NCBI RefSeq assembly: GCF_028288225.1
Contig: NZ_JAQBOC010000016.1
Location: forward strand, 1 to 64,000
Origin: Mucilaginibacter sp.
GTDB taxonomy: Bacteria; Bacteroidota; Bacteroidia; Sphingobacteriales; Sphingobacteriaceae
Reading direction: 5' to 3'
Length of the DNA stretch: 64,000 nucleotides
In this document: piece by piece, positions 61,753 through 64,000 of the stretch
Position numbering within the stretch: the stretch's first letter is position 1
Layout of the letters: the number at the start of each line of letters is the position of its first letter
Made by a program: the position numbers and the translations under genes
The notes under the pieces: generated by a model
The model's database searches: none
The model's input: the letters and a program-made list of their open reading frames with translations, nothing else
What the model was told of the DNA's origin: nothing

Positions 61753-62737
61753 ACTTCTTTTTAAGACTATCCGCCTTTGCCTTCGCCCTGTTTTTAAAAA
61801 ATCCTTTCAGCAAAAAGTTGTGCTGCGCTGCTTCAAGGTCATCATTTAATTTAATAGAACTTTGCTGCAGGTTATTCAAAGTGCTTTGAACCTGTGCAGC
61901 GGCCTTAGGGTCGTTTAATAAAACACCCATGGCATTATCTGTAGAATTTAGCTTATTGCTGGCCTTGTTCAGGTTGTCAGTTATTGTTGATGCATTTGCA
62001 GCCGCTTGCTGCAGTTGTGTTATTGCTGCTTTTATCCGGCTAAAGGCCACGGTATCGGTAAGAACTTTATCGGCAAAGCCGCCTTTGGTATTCATTTTAT
62101 TGCTAAAATGGTCAAGCTCGGTTGCCAGGTGGGCGGCGCTTGTGGTAGCCGCCTGCAGGTTTTGCATTGATTTACGCAGTTGTTCACCCATCAGACTGTC
62201 TGCCAGTAAAGTGCCTACAGTACCCTTACCCTGTAATATTTTATGACTTAACAGTTTAAAGTCTGTAGTTATTGAAAGCAGGTTTCGATTGTTTTGCTGC
62301 AGGGTTTTTAACATATCGTCTGTTGAAGTCAGCTTTTCAGCCTGTAAAACATCGCCAGCCTGCACTTCGGGGGCCTGCGGGCTGCCGCCGTCAATAACGA
62401 TGATCTTATTGCCAATAAACCCGTCGGAACTGATGCGTACACCTGCATTTCGATGAATAAATTGCTGAACACTTTGATCCACCTTCATTTGCACATCAAC
62501 CTGCGATGTTCCAATAAAGCGAATGCTGGTGATGTTACCAACCTTCACGCCCGAAAACCAAACATCATTTCCCTTTTTTAAGCCGGCAACATCTTCAAAA
62601 ACAGCGCTTATCTGGATGTTTTTGGCAAAGCTTTTTTGCTGGCCGCCCAGTGTAAATACACCAAGTATAAATATAATAAGGCCGAGCGATAAAAATATCC
62701 CCACCGTTATTGCTTTTCTATTTTCTATTGCAGCCAT
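61751..62737 (-). CDS. mlaD: MlaD family (MCE domain) substrate-binding protein
   Basis: A 328-aa inner-membrane-anchored protein. One N-terminal helix (about 11-30) precedes a single MCE domain (about 38-116: IQISAVFEDVAGLKKGNDVW, FSGVKVGNITSIRF, VRISSDGFIGNKIIVIDGG). A long helical periplasmic part (about 130-310) is rich in Gln, Asn and Leu. It forms the lipid-carrying ring of an Mla-type ABC lipid transporter with the ATPase encoded 18 bp upstream and the permease beyond it. Direction of lipid movement is not settled by sequence. Confidence 0.9.
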   Translation of the reverse strand: MAAIENRKAITVGIFLSLGLIIFILGVFTLGGQQKSFAKNIQISAVFEDVAGLKKGNDVWFSGVKVGNITSIRFIGTSQVDVQMKVDQSVQQFIHRNAGVRISSDGFIGNKIIVIDGGSPQAPEVQAGDVLQAEKLTSTDDMLKTLQQNNRNLLSITTDFKLLSHKILQGKGTVGTLLADSLMGEQLRKSMQNLQAATTSAAHLATELDHFSNKMNTKGGFADKVLTDTVAFSRIKAAITQLQQAAANASTITDNLNKASNKLNSTDNAMGVLLNDPKAAAQVQSTLNNLQQSSIKLNDDLEAAQHNFLLKGFFKNRAKAKADSLKKK

Positions 62738-62755
62738 AAAATATGCTATAAATAT

Positions 62756-63529
62756 CTATTGTATAAAATTATAATCAAAAAATGGTTTTACTCTTTCGTC
62801 GTTAGTATCAAACACTTCATCAAAAGTACCTACCCGCTGAAACTGCCCGTCAAGCAGCATCGCAATGCGGTCGCCGGTTGATTTGGCACAGGTAAGATCA
62901 TGGGTGATGATAATGGATGACGTATTATATTGTTGCTGAACCTGGTTTATCAGGTCGTTGATCTCTATACAGGTAATGGGGTCGAGGCCGGCCGTAGGCT
63001 CATCATAAAGCATTATTTCCGGGTTCAATATAAGCGTGCGGGCGATGCCGATACGTTTACGCTGCCCGCCTGATAGTTCTGCAGGCATTTGGTTTATAGT
63101 TTGCAACAAACCAACAGAATCAAGCACTTCCTCAACAGCCTTATCTATTTCAGCGCGGGTAATACCCTTGCGGTTACGCACCAGCGGGAATTCCAGGTTT
63201 TTCCGCACGGTCATACTATCATATAAGGCACTGCTCTGAAAAGAAAAACCTATTCTTATCCGCAGCTCCTGTAATTCTTTATCACTAATGGTGGTTACTT
63301 CCTGTCCCAATACTTCAATGGTTCCCGCGTCAGGTTTAAGCAAACCCGATATCAGTTTTATCAAAACAGATTTTCCGGTGCCTGAACGGCCCAGCACAAC
63401 CAGGTTCTCGCCCTGGTAAAGGTCAAGATCAATCCCGCGCAGCACAGCAAAATCTTCAAAAGCCTTTGCAATACCCCTTATGGTGATAACCGGGTTTTTA
63501 TAATCAATATGTGCTTTTTGTTTTCCCAT
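62756..63529 (-). CDS. mlaF: Mla-type ABC transporter ATP-binding protein
   Basis: A 257-aa ABC ATPase. Walker A is GRSGTGKSVL, the Q-loop lies in FSFQSSALYDSMTVRKN, the signature is LSGGQRKRIG and Walker B is IMLYDEPTAGLDP, with the H-loop in IITHDL. The LYDSMTV segment after the Q-loop is characteristic of MlaF relatives. It powers phospholipid transport through the MlaE permease, whose gene ends 4 bp upstream, and serves the MlaD-type protein encoded 18 bp downstream. Confidence 0.95.
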   Translation of the reverse strand: MGKQKAHIDYKNPVITIRGIAKAFEDFAVLRGIDLDLYQGENLVVLGRSGTGKSVLIKLISGLLKPDAGTIEVLGQEVTTISDKELQELRIRIGFSFQSSALYDSMTVRKNLEFPLVRNRKGITRAEIDKAVEEVLDSVGLLQTINQMPAELSGGQRKRIGIARTLILNPEIMLYDEPTAGLDPITCIEINDLINQVQQQYNTSSIIITHDLTCAKSTGDRIAMLLDGQFQRVGTFDEVFDTNDERVKPFFDYNFIQ

Positions 63530-63533
63530 ATTT

Positions 63534-64000
63534 TTAACGGAAGTTACTGGTTATCTGCACAATAATAATTTCTTCAATAAACACCAAAAACATAGCAGTT
63601 ACAACCGCACCGTTAGCTGCCTTACCTACACCCTCGGTGCCTTTGTTTGAATAATATCCCTGGTAGCAGCCAACAATGCCGATAGTAAAACCAAATACTA
63701 TGGATTTGATTAATGAAGCTGTAAAATCAAGAAACTGTAGCGGCTGAAATACCTGCTGCATAAAACTGGTATAGCTGGTGCCTTCATTTTGGGCGACATT
63801 TAAATAGCCACCCAATAAAGCGATAAAGCCGGTATAGGTTGCCAAAACGGGTATAGTTATGGTAGTTGCTATTACCCGTGTACAAACTAAATATTTAAAA
63901 GGCTTGGTGCCCGATACCTCCATAGCATCAATTTGCTCGGTTACCCGCATAGAGCCAAGCTCGGCGCCGATGCTTGAGCCAACCTTGCCTGATGCTATTA
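63534..64000 (-). CDS. mlaE: MlaE family ABC transporter permease (5' end outside window)
   Basis: The C-terminal ~155 residues of a MlaE-type permease. The conserved motif ASGKVGSSIGAELGSMRVTEQ reads through the window edge in pieces (SGKVGSSIGAELGS then MRVTEQIDAME), so the ATG at 63950 is internal and the gene begins beyond 64000. Four hydrophobic helices follow, including VIATTITIPVLATYTGFIAL and SIVFGFTIGIVGCYQGYYS. Operon mlaE-mlaF-mlaD; the lipid-transport role comes from the family. Confidence 0.93.
   Translation of the reverse strand, partial: IASGKVGSSIGAELGSMRVTEQIDAMEVSGTKPFKYLVCTRVIATTITIPVLATYTGFIALLGGYLNVAQNEGTSYTSFMQQVFQPLQFLDFTASLIKSIVFGFTIGIVGCYQGYYSNKGTEGVGKAANGAVVTAMFLVFIEEIIIVQITSNFR

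Overview
The window reads as chromosomal DNA of a Bacteroidota member, most likely family Sphingobacteriaceae and quite possibly Mucilaginibacter. The reasons are two SusC/SusD pairs, a DUF6377-type regulator, FISUMP and VCBS-repeat lipoproteins, many secreted glycoside hydrolases, weak ribosome binding sites, moderate GC content and intergenic spacers packed with short inverted-repeat elements. Genus assignment is inference from gene style; no rRNA or tRNA gene was seen.

Layout. 0.4-2.2 kb: AraC-type regulator and two tandem SRPBCC proteins. 2.4-9.6 kb: mostly leftward single genes (FISUMP lipoprotein, propeller protein with a TonB_C-like N-terminus, DoxX-like membrane protein with a Cys-rich tail, cyclopropane-fatty-acid synthase, TIGR03118 protein) plus a rightward DUF5996 gene. 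10.1-28.4 kb: a rightward polysaccharide-utilization-like locus. It holds a DUF6377 membrane regulator, SusC, SusD, a GyrI-like membrane protein, a 1101-aa VCBS/ASPIC lipoprotein, secreted GH65, a vanadium-haloperoxidase-like lipoprotein, a Tat-type Gfo/Idh/MocA oxidoreductase, a DUF1080 (3-keto-glycoside hydrolase type) protein and GH130. 28.4-29.3 kb: a decayed mobile element, with a probable RAYT transposase remnant between perfect 33-bp inverted palindromes. 29.4-33.1 kb: phosphoglucomutase and an SF1 helicase. 33.8-44.3 kb: a second SusC/SusD pair, then convergent DPP-IV-like peptidase and GH78 rhamnosidase. 44.5-57.6 kb: housekeeping and accessory genes (frameshifted Uma2, dnaX, sterol desaturase, DinB, GntP permease, VOC gene and VOC pseudogene, Bcr/CflA exporter, ECF sigma/90-aa/ClpP operon, two lipoproteins, GH51, CAT-like enzyme, a 51-aa gene). 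57.8-64 kb: large SPFH protein with four N-terminal repeats, Rpn/PD-(D/E)XK protein, carboxypeptidase-regulatory-domain protein and the Mla-type operon mlaE-mlaF-mlaD, whose permease runs off the window edge.

How the genes work together. The first locus looks like one glycoside-degradation unit. SusC/D would import a glycan or glycoside, the DUF6377 protein would sense and regulate, and GH65 and GH130 would cleave glycosidic bonds. The oxidoreductase and DUF1080 protein fit the oxidation/elimination route through 3-keto-sugars. The VCBS lipoprotein and haloperoxidase-like protein are the unusual members. Phosphoglucomutase downstream could feed released sugar phosphate into glycolysis, but the mobile-element scar separates it from the locus.

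Most notable observations: an A10 run in dnaX at the gamma/tau boundary with stop codons close behind in both alternative frames; the RAYT/REP scar and a second element at 41.4 kb with the same ends; Ser-to-Cys changes in the haloperoxidase vanadate motif; two broken genes (Uma2, VOC); and a vault-like architecture in the SPFH protein.
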